A stretch of DNA of 64,000 bases from Podaxis mareebaensis (taxonomy: Eukaryota > Basidiomycota > Agaricomycetes > Agaricales > Agaricaceae), in contig JAEUWP010000127.1 of NCBI GenBank assembly GCA_018524725.1, forward strand, positions 61,832 to 125,831, read 5' to 3'. A program made the translations under genes and the position numbers. Positions 12,501 to 23,595 of this stretch are shown one piece after another. The notes below the pieces were generated by a model that saw only the letters and a program-made list of their open reading frames with translations, was not told where the DNA came from and made no database searches. The stretch's first letter is position 1. Every line of letters starts with the position of its first letter.

Positions 12501-12968
12501 GCAAAAAGAGGCAGAATGGGGAGGAATTGTAAATATATTAGCACTGTTGTGCGTACAACCAGATCCTTAATCGACAGAAATTCTTCAGAGGCTCGGAATA
12601 GTCCGCATAAACTTGAAGACTAATAGCCATCACGGAAACCGGGAGAAATATTTGCAACACTAATTGAGCTTGGAGCTCTTCAAAATTTACCCTACTTCGT
12701 GGCTAGCCCACTTCCGATCCACAATATAATAACCTAAATTAACTAAGATTGCACAACTGGTGTTACTGGTTTCAATATCTTCAGTCTTCTGTGCGTTTTC
12801 GAAGTATCATGTAATGTTGAGCTACGACCACTAGATACATGTGTTTTTTAGTGGGAGCAACGTCTGGGGATACGGACGTCACAACCAACGCAATATAGAT
12901 ACAGAGGTAATTACACGGTACATACGGTTCTCGTCGCCCAATAAATTCTGACGATAAAATTCTGCATG
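9502..12968. other. 3.5-kb gene-poor stretch
   Basis: No reading frame here resembles a known protein or shows a convincing exon chain. 12.2-12.9 kb is noticeably AT-rich. There is a small perfect hairpin at 12057-12078 (stem CTCGCAGG/CCTGCGAG, six-base loop) and a short direct repeat CTTACTGCAT near 10190-10210. Decayed transposon sequence is possible but not shown. Confidence 0.4.
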
Positions 12969-14325
12969 TTACGAAGATTGAGGGCGCGTGCCAAGCGAAT
13001 ATTCAGGGGGAGGCGAACGGCTTTTCTCCTGCAATGCAGGAAGACCCAAGCAACTGGTAGGTCGTTGCCGCTCTGAAGGGATTGTGTTTGGATGAGGATC
13101 GCGGCCCTGTTCATTGATGTTGACCGCATTTCTCTGGGTCTCAGCGTAGATGGTAGGGATATATTCAAGGCACTGCGGAGGGAGAGGTGAAGCGGGTTGA
13201 CAAGGGGTAGGATACGGCGTTCGAATGGAAATGGGTGTGACGGAGGTGTTGGCAGAAGACCCGGAAGAGTCGCCATTCGACTGTTCCCAGCTGGTCATTG
13301 ATCTGAGGCTCTTCGGGGCAAGGTTCTGTCCGGAGGATTGGGATTCGCAAAAAGGATGGACGTGTGTCGAATGGGCGACGGAATCGATATGTGTGCCTGA
13401 GAGTGGTTCTTTGGAGCGACGAGAAGGTCGGGATACTTTCCAGAGAATGATAGCCAGAAGCATGAAGCACGGAACGGCCACCGCAAATATTACACCAATA
13501 ATGGTGCCAAGTTCGCTTTTCGGTTTCTGCAGCATCACAATCGTCCCAGGAAAAGTGCGATCACAGGCGCTTGAAGATTCTGGGACGGCGTTACTGGTTG
13601 GTGAGATCGAAGCCATTAGGTTGCCACCGGAATCATGCGAAGGCGGAGCGATGTAGAAACTGTGACTCGTCGCAAGGATGTGATCCACTTTCGTCTGGTT
13701 TATGGCCTGGAGCACATATAAGCAACTGCGCTGCTGAGTAGAATCCATGAGTGACCTCAATGGAAATTGATTTGTACTTACGGATCAGGCATGAAGTGGG
13801 GGATAGCAATCACTCCAAGGCGGACATCGATGTCAGTTCCTAATTCGGCCCCTGCGGAACAGCTTCGTTCAACGGAAACAAGCATAATTTGTATAATCCT
13901 GAGGAGTGTAGTATCAAGGTCCGGATTTTAAGTTCAATTTGACGTCACATACCCTTCCGCAGATCCATGAATTTGCCATCGAATGGTTGGCGGAAGATCA
14001 TAAATGATAACTGGAAGTCGCTCAAATTCAAGTAGGACGTCGTGCATGTAAATAACCCAAGACCTGGAGCTAGCATAGATGCGTATGAGTCCGGCCTGTT
14101 TTATACTTTATTAAACAATGGGTCTGAACAGCACTCGCCTTGTTGCCTGAAATTTCTAAGAATGAATGTTGCTGAACAGCCATATGCCAACTAGCTACAA
14201 GGGCCTGTCAAAACTGGTGAAGAGCATATGCTATTCCTGCGGCATGCCATACATCCGCTTCGGCTAATTTCGAACCACTTGTGCAGTTTCTGGTGCAAAG
14301 GGTATAGCTGCGGAGCGGAGTGGAG
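12969..14325 (-). CDS. Single-pass membrane protein with Cys-containing ectodomain and Pro-rich cytoplasmic tail (5' end unresolved)
   Basis: The 3' part is clear: a reading frame ending at 12969 has a Ser/Thr/Pro juxtamembrane segment, one transmembrane helix (GTIIGVIFAVAVPCFMLLAIILW), a basic stop-transfer stretch (KVSRPSRRSK), then a disordered Ser/Pro-rich tail ending near PPPEY. Upstream exons can be chained in frame: LGVIAIPHFMPDP, then LEFERLPVIIYDLPPT...WQIHGSA, then ISGNK, perhaps through a GC-AG intron. The most distal piece (CTRNCTSGSK) is near 14280. The start codon and signal peptide could not be fixed, so the upper limit is approximate. The arrangement (ectodomain, one helix, PPPxY-like tail) is common among basidiomycete hypothetical surface proteins. 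PPxY motifs often bind WW domains, as in Nedd4/Rsp5 ligases; whether this tail does is inference. Confidence 0.65.
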
Positions 14326-14396
14326 GAGCGAAAAAAAACCGTGACTGTGACTCCCCAGCGCGGAGACACTCCTCACTTGATCAGGGACAGCCATCA

Positions 14397-14870
14397 ATGT
14401 CACCGACCACGACGATCCCACGCAGACGGTTGGATATTACATCTTTTGGCCATCGCTTTGGCCCTTTATCATCTCCACCATCGCTCTCATACGATGTTCG
14501 TGATATCCCTAATCCTCCCCGCAAGTTTCGCCTTCAACAGAAGGTCAACAATGACGCCACTGCCGTCCGGCAGTGGTTGCTATCCAACGAGCTCTTCTTG
14601 ACCCGAGTTCAGGACGCTCAGCAAGAGGTCCTCGACTTGATAGACATGATGGATAACAATGGAACACAAGACTCTTGTCGGATCACAGTTGGAGTTAGCT
14701 GTGGTGCGGGCCGACACCGTAGCGTAACTTTCGCCAATGAATTGGCGAGACGGCTCAAGGGGGATTTAGCCGACCGACCATTTTGGGAGGTTAAAGTCAG
14801 GCACAGAGACCTTGAGAGGAAGCCCCAAAAGCGGTCAGTTCGTAAGTTGCTGCTGTATTCGCCGGCTTGA
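14397..14870 (+). CDS. RapZ C-terminal-domain-like protein (stand-alone)
   Basis: A 157-residue single-exon frame. Residues 13-36 read DITSFGHRFGPLSS...YDVRDIPNPP, matching the RapZ/YvcJ C-terminal half (SFG.K.G...D.VFDVR.LPNP). Residues 95-118 read ITVGVSCGAGRHRSVTFANELA, matching its conserved CTGG.HRSV..AE.L motif, and RHRDLER follows near residue 140. The bacterial P-loop ATPase half (GxSGAGKS) is absent, and the protein starts just before the C-terminal domain, so this is a solo RapZ-C domain. In bacteria this half binds the small RNA GlmZ or UDP-GlcNAc-related ligands; the fungal role is unknown. It is adjacent to, and divergent from, the single-pass membrane protein gene. Confidence 0.78.
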   Translation: MSPTTTIPRRRLDITSFGHRFGPLSSPPSLSYDVRDIPNPPRKFRLQQKVNNDATAVRQWLLSNELFLTRVQDAQQEVLDLIDMMDNNGTQDSCRITVGVSCGAGRHRSVTFANELARRLKGDLADRPFWEVKVRHRDLERKPQKRSVRKLLLYSPA

Positions 14871-15091
14871 ACAGTTGTGTTAATTCGCTCGAATTTGCTT
14901 CTAGCGATAGCTTGAAGTCGAAAATGCCCACAATATGTACATTACTTGCTGCTAGAATTCTACGGTATCTATGGCTAGAGTAGCTCTCATGAAGACTACT
15001 GTGAATACACGAAGAGTCCTTTGGACGAACTAGGTATGATTGCAGACGAATATGTGGCGCCAAGATAGGCCCGATAGTCGGAATGGTGCTG

Positions 15092-16933
15092 TTAAGCGCC
15101 TTCCCCGGGCGCGCCTCTGAGATTTAGGGTGAGATTAATCCTCTATCCCGGAGTAGAGCAAAGATGACTCACGGCATTCTAGGCATAGCCTCTAATTTTC
15201 TTGTTATCGTTTCAAGGTTAAACAGCTGGAGCGACTCAGGTAATTTCACACACAACGCAGTCACCAATAGGACAGCAAGCAGCGAGAGGACAATGGTGAT
15301 AATTAGCAGGGTCTCGGACGCTGTCAAGGCCATTACCTCTTCTTGTACGCTCGCCTGGACAGGCATCGTGACGAATGTGTCGCCCTTTGTAGCATTTTCG
15401 GGAGAGTAGCCGTCTACGAAGGCTTTAGAGGCCGAGAGAACGAAGATGTTCATGTTTCTCCCGATAGCATCTGGACTGAGGGGTTTGTATAAGGGAGTCG
15501 AGTTAGTCCCACCGAGTGGCTCGAGGAACATTCGAGAAGAGATGAGATTGGCAAAGAGCGGCAGGTGTTGCGTCGTGGTATCCGCCAGTTGGGTTGCAAT
15601 CAATAGGGATTGGGAGAATAGGAGATTGGCGGCCGGTTCTGGGATATTGCCAACAGGGGGGAGTCCAATCGATTCGATTAGCAGCGTCCCGTTTTGCAAG
15701 AGGCGGACTTGCCCGCCTGTTACTTGCATGTGAGGGTCGCAGACGAGCATGCTAAGCAGGGGCGGCTCGAACGCTATTGGAAGTTGCGGATCGCGAAGGC
15801 CTGTCGAGTTGACGAGTGAAGGTATATTCTCCAAATTGAGGACATAGCGGGAGCTGTTGGTGGCACCGTAGGTATCGTTACTCCCGTAAAAGAGATAACC
15901 AGATAGAGGTGTGCTGTCGACCGGTGCGACGGGTATGATTCCTGTCCGTGAAGGAGTCAGTCAGCAGCGGACTAAATATTGACAAAGCGTCCGCACCACC
16001 GTTTGGAGACAGCTGCGCGGTGGCTTGCCCTATCATCCATCTGATCCCTCCGCCGTTCATTATATTCTTCTCTCCAGTCAGTACGGGAGCTTCCCAGCCG
16101 CAGGTGTAGTTGAATTTGACTACATCGCTCGGGTACGACATCTCGGCACCGATATTGCGAGAGTCCTGCGACGGCCACCCAATGATATAGTTTGACGGGA
16201 CTTCGAATCCGTAAGATGAACTTCCCAGCTGCTCCAGCCCGACAATCATCTGGGCGCGTTGTAGAACAAGCGACAAAGTGGCAGTCGGTACTTGGCTCGT
16301 GAGACTGAGTTTTCCCATGATGACCGGCACCCGTCGATTCTGTCGGACGGGTGCTACGCCAATGGCTCCTGGCCCGAGCTTAACCAAACCGAGTAAGACA
16401 AGGGACGTAGCGAAGGCGAGTTTGAAGCTGTTGGAAGAGTGACCGCGAATGAGGTAGCGGATGCGTTCAGGGGCAGTAGCAGTGAGGACGGAAGCTTGAT
16501 CTATACGATTCGGATCCCGTAAGGGGGTCTTCGTTCGTGACCATTGGATAGACCATTCGTGGCTGAATATGCAGAGGATGATGTGTTGGAGCGGAAAAAC
16601 AGCGATGGTTTGCCATAGGATGAACAATACTGTGAAGCCACCTTTGGCTTCGTCTAGGCTTTCCAGAAACCCGATGAATAGAGGTTTGCGCAGGGACACT
16701 GCGCCAGTGATGATAAAGGCGAGTTCGAGAAGGAAGAAAAGTGATATGCGTTTGATGTAGTTGACTGTGGGGGTCGATGTGGAATAAGGAAAGGATGTGA
16801 ACTTGGATAACTTCGGAATTGGTGGCAGTTCCTTTTCGTTTGAGAGAAAGGGACTCTGCTGCCTGCGCAGAGGGCTCAGATCGAGGAAGCTATGCCCGAC
16901 ATAACCTTCGTCGTCGAAAGCTTCCCTGGACAT
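15092..16933 (-). CDS. Multi-pass membrane protein, single-module member of family M (unknown function)
   Basis: ATG at 16931-16933. Exon 1 carries a polar N-terminus (MSREAFDDEGYVG) and three hydrophobic segments near residues 60-80 (ISLFFLLELAFIITGAV), 97-122 (GGFTVLFILWQTIAVFPLQ) and 170-195 (FATSLVLLGLVKLGPGAIGV). A long extracellular-type region follows with Asn-glycosylation motifs and the block YPSDVVKFNYTCGWEAP. After an intron near 15880-15940 come GIIPVAPVDSTPLSGYLFYG, LVCDPHMQVTGG and a final helix (LLIITIVLSLLAVLLVTAL). The frame can stop at 15169, but that TGA lies inside a good donor (GTGAGT). Splicing to 15116 gives a short tail ending at 15092. Two related modules lie at 36.9-40.4 kb. 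I recognise no named family. Confidence 0.85.
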
Positions 16934-19900
16934 GGTACTTGGAGAGGAAGCATTCTACCCTAGGGCTTGATGGCTGCTTGGATATATCGTCGTCGAGTGA
17001 TGCATCAGAAAGCAGCACAGATGCCAGAGTACGGTGATGCGAGGACGTCTCTACCCTAGAGATGGCAATACTCATGGAGGAGCATACGTCAAACGGATTC
17101 TTTGTTGATCCAATTACACCTAGAAAAGACATCAGTGTGATCTTGTTCGCTACAATGTATACAGATGTAGAACTGAAGTCTCACGAAGACATGGTTGCGA
17201 CTTCGGATGAATGATGGAAACCGAACTGCGCCACAATAGAAGGTGGCATTGCTTATAACGAAGATAGGTCTTTAGCTACAAGAGAAAGAACGCTGTCGCC
17301 AGCCCCTGTTACGGTTATAGCGAAAATAAGCAGTGGTCGAGGATTGATGAATATTGAATACTTGACTTATGGCTGCCGGCAACTCGAGAGCTGAGTGGCA
17401 GACTGTAGCTTATGTAAGTCAGTGAGTCCGGGAACAAACCGGAACAAATAGGTTCGCGTCTTCTGGGTTTGAACTTTGATGGTGTTGCAATTAATCGTGT
17501 CAAATTGGTTCCAACCCTCAATTAAGTACCCACAACGCGTAGATTCCTACGCAGTGGTACCTTTGATTGCTTTGAGCGCCGTGGGCGAACAAAGTGCTTA
17601 TAGACTCAAATCCTTGGGGCTTTGGGAATTAATGATGTCATGACCTCACCCACGAAACATTGGACAGCGCCTCAATGGCCTTGACAAGAACCAAGACACT
17701 CAAATTGTCCCTCTCCCTCATGTCACTGGCAGAAAAATGGATATTCACCCCAAGATCTTCGACCAAAGTTCTCGGTAATAAGGTCGGATTGTACGCTAAC
17801 ATAGTCAAGGACAATAAATTTGGGTACTATAAGCGAAATTGAGCACAATTGTGTACATTAGTTTTACCTTGGCCTGTAATGTGTAGGGAGAGTACGACAA
17901 AGGAAGTAAGCGCCAAGGTAACTCGGAACTCGACAGAATGCACAAAGGTGCCAAAGGCATATGGGATTCAACGGTGGCTGAGAATTGGGGAAATTGGTAA
18001 AGTAGAGCGTGAAGACAATGAAGGTTTGGGCGTTTGGAGCAGAGGCGTTACGTAGGACATAAGGTGGAGCCGTGCCTAAAAGTAACGAAGTTACTGGGTC
18101 GCCTTGATACCACATTACGTATGAGCCAGATATAATGCGCATATAAGCTCTTCTGGGGTTCAACACACAAGGGAATACAGGGACCATGGAGAAGGGAGGA
18201 AGCAGGATGTGCAGATTGAGGGTAAGGTGCAACTCGGAATATCATTCTATGGAAGCTGCAAGAAACGATTTCGCAAAGTTAAACAAGAAAAAGCGGACGT
18301 TAAGAGAAGAGACATGCACGATGCAGCGTGGCATAAAAGGGCTACTCCAAGCCAGTGAGATGAACATCAAGTTCACGAGGGGCGGTGGCAGGAGTCAGGC
18401 GTGGCAGTAAACACATAGAGGTGCCATTTTGGGGCCTATAAAAACTTCGATGAGCCGAGGCAACCGTATCACTTGGGAAATCTGCCAAGTGCTTTTAACC
18501 ACCAGGCGAACGCTCGGCAGCTCGGCTGTCATGCATTCTGTCAAAGGGGAGCGAGAAAGCCTTGGTGAGTGAGTAACTAACAAGAGCATATCTCCCTTTG
18601 GTACAACGTCCCGAGTGGCGATACTCATTAGATATCTGACTTGGTACACACAACAAGGGTTTTACTGGCGCACTATCCACGGTAAAGAGCCTTAATGAAC
18701 AACATCAGGTTTATCGACTGGGCGATGGCGTGCAAGTCCCACTGTCTCGGCTGTAGTGTATTCCACTTGGGTATCGTGCCGAGGTCGAAATGTATTTATG
18801 TCCTGACCCCTTACGGGGGGGAGAGTGTTGAATAAGAACACCTGACAAGGTGAGCTAGCGCTCAGGAGACGCAAACGCACAAATAATGCTTACCGGCCGT
18901 CGAGTAGGAGTGTCTAACTGGCTACAGATGGGCCTGCTGTCCTACTGAGAGTAGGCCTGCTCTGAGGATCACGAAGGCTATGGTATGGCTGTAGGAGGGA
19001 CCGGGACCTGAGGGCCAAGGAATGCGGGTAGGAGACAGGGCTGACAATCCGCCTGCACGCTGGTGGGACTTGGGGTTGGGAATGTATGGTGCAGAGGAGA
19101 GGACGCTTGCTTCAATGTGAAGATTTGCGGGGCTGCATGGGATAGCAGCGTGAAAGTAGGAAATGACCCCGATAAAGTATCTGAGAGGAGCCGGAGTCCT
19201 TTAATACATGAAGAGTGTAAGATAACCAGGATGTTCAAGAGACAACTCACTGGCTGCTTGGTAACGCACGGCTTGACCTGGAGGGGGCATGAATGCAACG
19301 GTACCCCTACGGTTTCTACCGTGAAATAATGGAAATAATGCAGAAATACATCGGGCAGGCGAGAGACTTTGGTGTGAGCCATGGGCAGAGTATCTGGCGT
19401 TGGAGATGAATCTAGTGTGAAGAACGTCGGAGCGAGATTCCTGAGCGTGGGGAGGACACGACCACGGAGCTTCGGAGAAATCAGCCAATTCCGCGACACA
19501 AAAATTTCTTATGCCTCAGATAATTAGACTACTGTATACTACACACATAGTACTACTCTCTGATAGAGAAGTGGGACCCCTACTCCTGGACCGTTTTGTA
19601 TTTTTAGGTACCCTTACTTATCACCTTTCTCAACCACACCAGCTTCAGGAGTTATCTGGATCGTATTCCTGAACCATACCGACGGAACGAGGGCGAAAGA
19701 GGAAAAAGATCTTGATACAAAGGCTGCCGGTAAATTGAGAACAATGATCACCTTTTCTAGACTTGCGCCCACGGCCACCAAGTGGAGGGGTGAGTTGTTA
19801 GTCTTTGTTTGAGTGATACATTGATCTTCTTGATTTAGACTTGTTGACAGTGGACACCATGCCAGGGCTCTCCATCGTGCTCGGTGATCTAGAGCGGTCA

Positions 19901-20766
19901 CCTGCTCTCGCACCTGGTGACTGACTAGAACTTCTTTCCAGAAAAAAGGCATCGGCTGTTGCCAGCCATCCTCAAGGCGAGTAGGTTGGAAGCACCCGAG
20001 CAGATATTCCAAGGGGCTGCTAGATCCCTGTTTGCGTGCAGTTACGTGTCCCTAGGTATTGGAACATATACTGAGAGGGTGTGGCAGAACACAGAGGCAG
20101 CTCGCTGGGGAACAATAAATGTAGCCATTCTCCGCTGTGTGGTAGGGGATCTCCTCGGTGGTCAAGTCACCGAGCGCTTTATCCTTGGCGCTTAGACTGG
20201 CCCTAATCCACCATTCCTTTTAAAGGTTTCTTGTCGGCATGTTGATTACCACGCTCGCCTGGCGGCAAAGTGACCCTAACAGTGTAGCCGCAGGCACAAT
20301 TCAGCTTTTGGGCGATTCCCAGCCACCAGGAAAATAATTAGGCGACTCTTTTCTTGCGAATTTTCATCTCTATCGGAGTCGCAGAAGAAGCTCTATAAAA
20401 TCGAGGCAGACACCGCGATTGCAGAAGTGTAATTTCATTACGAAGAATTTGAAAAACGGGGTTGAGGCGAGTGCGCCGTGTTGCTGATGTTGACTCATTG
20501 ATACTCAGGATCGACGATCGTGGCATACACTCTAGGACCTGATCTATGATCTGCCAATACGAAAATCTTGTTGCCGGCTGCAGATGTAGCTCTCGCAGCC
20601 AATTTTGGTATGTCTATTCATCGCGGCTGAACGGACAGGAATAGGACAATTGTGGATTAGCACAAACTGTTGTCCACCATTTGCAGCAATGTCCGTGGAT
20701 CGTGTCCCAGTCAACGACGGGTATAAGACTCAAGGAGAAAGTCGGCTATGTGTCTGGACGTTCACA
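16934..20766. other. 3.8-kb gene-poor stretch
   Basis: Short frames on both strands show no conserved motif. The longest (minus 18978-19499) lacks an ATG. A 20-base sequence at 18922-18941 recurs at 45150-45169 and is listed separately. Confidence 0.4.
18922..18941 (+). repeat. Dispersed 20-mer, copy 1
   Basis: CTACAGATGGGCCTGCTGTC, identical to 45150-45169 in the same orientation. Flanking bases differ. An exact 20-base match is unlikely by chance in 64 kb, so both may be remnants of one repeat family. Confidence 0.5.
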
Positions 20767-22110
20767 ATGGACCTTGACACCGTCAAAATTGCCCGGAGTA
20801 AGTCCCACCTCTAAGTTCTCGTGCACTTTGGCTCATGGATACGCTCGGACCTTCTGTTAGACCTTTCACTCACTTTTTCATGCATTTCAACACTACTTAC
20901 GACTATCCGAATATATCTACGGTTTGCACCCAGCCGCCAAAGGCGGTCGGACGACTACTGGGCGGCTCCTCAGTCCGTTTCTGACGTAAGCCCTCTTGGA
21001 GACTCTGTGTTCTTTCGCTTATTCGTCGCAAAATTTTCCTTTTCCACCAGAGCCTAACGGTACTGGGGACGTTTGCGCAAGTCGGCCAGCTGGTGACATT
21101 GGTCACTCTCTCCCACTCCTCAACTTCCGGTGTGTTGACTCGCCTTGGTAGTTCCACAAAGCCATTGACTCCTTTGACGGTCAGACGAAGGGATCGGGTT
21201 GAACTATGCACAGCTCGTGGCCTATTACACAGTTCTCTGGTGAGAAGGTGGAGCTTACCGCACCTCAGTGGTCTGAGTATATTTCTAGGTCAACGCGAGC
21301 ATCAACATTGCTGCTCTTTCTCTTCGGAAGTCAACGTTCTTTATTCAACACTTGTTCAACGACATACAGACGCTTTGTCGCAGCCGCTAACGTGGGCGCT
21401 TATAGTGCCTGCTGTGCAGGCCTAATTGCACAGGCAATTTTAATTTGCGAAAGGCATGACCAATGGAAGCTGAAGACGATTCCCCACTGCCCCCTGGACA
21501 AGCAGGTTGCCTATTCACGCCTTGTCCGTGAGTACTGCCCCTGTGTCTCAGAGCTGGAGGTCGCTAATTAAAGCATTCCAGTGTATGCACTGGCCGACGT
21601 CTGGCTTTTGTGGAAGGTGATCCGTGCCTTGGAAATTGGAAGGAGAACCCGTGCTTACAAGTGGCGAGTGCTCGGGGCCTCTCTTGGGGGATGCCTTCTC
21701 TCCTCTGTCGCATCAGTTGTTCAGGCAATGTTTATACTCACGCGAAGGTCAAAGGAGGATATGATAGGTGGTGTGATTGAGGTAAGTCGACCCAAGCTAG
21801 GATCTCCTCGAGGCAATGCGCTCATTTGTTGTAATAGTGTGGCATTGCTGTGATTGCAGCCAACATGCCAGTTTTGTTCCCAGCGATATACAACGCAACT
21901 CAGACATATGCCAAGAGCAAGAGAGCATCTAGGTCCCCTTCTCCTGTGGTTTTTAGGGCAGGAACTGAAGACCTCGATGAGACGGATAAACATGGTCCTG
22001 AACCACGTGAGGATGATACCGATGGTATATCCTTATCCCCCGTGTCTGTCTCCTCCCCAGCAGCATCAGTTGCCGGGTCTACCAGCTCACTTATCCCGCG
22101 CCAAACATGA
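20767..22110 (+). CDS. Integral membrane protein of the fungal PTH11/rhodopsin-like class
   Basis: ATG at 20767 opens a short exon (MDLDTVKIAR) that splices at 20798 to 20861, giving LSLTFSCISTLLTTIRIYLRF and RRSDDYWA. A basic loop followed by DDYWA is the hallmark of this fungal seven-helix family (usually [WD]DD.W). Later exons supply LTVLGTFAQVGQLVTL, NYAQLVAYYTVLW, YRRFVAAANVGAYSACCAGLIAQAILIC, VYALADVWLLWKVIRALE and VIAANMPVLFPAIYNATQ. The hydrophilic Ser-rich tail ends at 22110. The frame changes three or more times between 20.95 and 21.3 kb at plausible GT-AG introns, so internal borders are approximate. A partly decayed gene is possible but not required. Related ascomycete proteins include the Pth11 surface receptor; ligand and role are unknown here. 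Confidence 0.7.
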
Positions 22111-22309
22111 GTATCTGTTGTAATCACGATGTAGTGTCAGCCATAGTTGTTATGACTTGTTATCGAGATTAGATACTCCATTGAATTGAGTCCACGTGGT
22201 GACGGCATAGCCACACCCTGCGAAGCTTGTGTTTCGTGATTGCGGACCTTGGGAGTCCATACATACAGCCCATATGGCTCGTGCGCAGTATCCTTCCTTG
22301 ACCTCTTAA

Positions 22310-22966
22310 ATGCTGCGCACTACACTATTCTACTCTTCATTAGTAGCTCTTATCTTCGTATTTCTCAACGCGCTCTCGTCTACCTCTTTCTACACCCATC
22401 GTTTATACAGCATGTCGACCTCGCTTGCTGGATGGCATTCTCGCGCGACCCCTTATCCACATCCGTTCACACCAGAACGGACAGCCCTTCGACTGGCGGT
22501 TTTGCGAAATGCTCCAGTAGAACCGGAGGGCTTCACCCTTGCCCTTTTCGATTCACCGGCAAAAATCGCCGTAGATGCAGCGGGTCGGGTTCTCATCGTA
22601 CAGGATACTGACTTCACCGGTCTCGTCGCTCTGGCGGAGAAGACGAAAGACCTGCCATTGACCGGCAACTTCAGAAATACATGGGTCATTGCACAACCCA
22701 TCACCAGCCGCCCTATCGAACGAATCCTGCTTCCCACACACTCTGTTGGCGGGTCCGGTTACGAGGCGAATTACAAGGAAACTAGTGTGCAAGGTTATGA
22801 TGGTGTTAAGACCCGTCTGAAGCAACCAGTGGCAGACGTCCAAGATCTTCCATCGGTATTGCAGGATCTTGTCGGATTAGTCCTCGAAGCTAGGGAAGAC
22901 GCGCATGGAGATAGAGATGATGAGATGATCACCCGGGTTAAATCTATCCTTGGAGACGTTTTTTGA
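22310..22966 (+). CDS. Hypothetical protein, N-terminal hydrophobic segment
   Basis: A single-exon frame of 218 residues from ATG 22310. Residues 5-25 are hydrophobic (TLFYSSLVALIFVFLNAL), a signal anchor or signal peptide. The remainder is soluble and well composed (TPERTALRLAVLRNAPVEPEG, AVDAAGRVLIVQDTDFTGL, then an acidic end REDAHGDRDDEM). A later Met at residue 34 (MSTSLAGWHSRATPYPHPF) could be the true start, which would make it cytosolic. I do not recognise the family. Frame length and codon composition favour a real gene. Confidence 0.65.
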   Translation: MLRTTLFYSSLVALIFVFLNALSSTSFYTHRLYSMSTSLAGWHSRATPYPHPFTPERTALRLAVLRNAPVEPEGFTLALFDSPAKIAVDAAGRVLIVQDTDFTGLVALAEKTKDLPLTGNFRNTWVIAQPITSRPIERILLPTHSVGGSGYEANYKETSVQGYDGVKTRLKQPVADVQDLPSVLQDLVGLVLEAREDAHGDRDDEMITRVKSILGDVF

Positions 22967-23429
22967 TGTGAGTCCTTTTGTTCTACATTGAGCTTCAGGC
23001 CTAAGATGATAATGATAGAGCTAATCCAACGTACACTCTTGTGTATCTTGTGATCTTGAAGTGTAAATGACTGTTGTTCGCACTGTACAAACTCCTCTTA
23101 TCCGTTCCTGGATGCTGAGTTCGGCTTATTTCTCAGATGACTATTAACATCCCGACCCTCTTCTCGGCGTTGGACATGATACAAGGAATACATTTGAAAT
23201 GACATTAAAATGTTTGTCTCTCACTATCTCGTCCAGTGTGTCCACTGCAACCACCCCCCTTTGGGGTGTGATAACCTCAAGAGCCTGTTCTCGCTTTTCC
23301 TGTACTGAATATATTGATGGCTTTAGAAAATGTCATCAAGGAATATGCGGATGAACGGACGAGGATCAGCACGGAGAGTGAGTAGAGGTCCAATGGGCAT
23401 CAGGGACGGCATCTTCCACCGGGGTTAGT
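22967..23429. other. Intergenic, no gene seen
   Basis: Lies between the unknown protein and the inverted-repeat cluster. No feature recognised. Confidence 0.4.
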
Positions 23430-23519
23430 GTGTCCAGAATACAGGAGGCTCTTCTATTGACTGGCCTGCCCAGTCAGTCCTGGTCCGCTTCATAAAAGAG
23501 CATCCTGTATTCTGAACAC
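23430..23519. repeat. 90-bp foldback (MITE-like) repeat
   Basis: The left arm begins GTGTCCAGAATACAGGA and the right arm, inverted, reads GTGTTCAGAATACAGGATGC. Both continue into CTCTT. The short centre contains its own GACTGG...CCAGTC pairing. No coding capacity. The element immediately precedes the larger inverted-repeat element. Confidence 0.65.
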
Positions 23520-23595
23520 ATCGAGTAACTTTGTGGCGCTCACAGATGCTTCCACAATCTCAATCGGTGACTTAAAACAAAAGAGCCCCATATGG

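Noticed and set aside
18978..19499. 173-residue minus-strand frame in a gene-poor stretch
   Set aside because: It begins at GTG, has no conserved motif and low-quality composition (runs of Ser/Pro/Leu).
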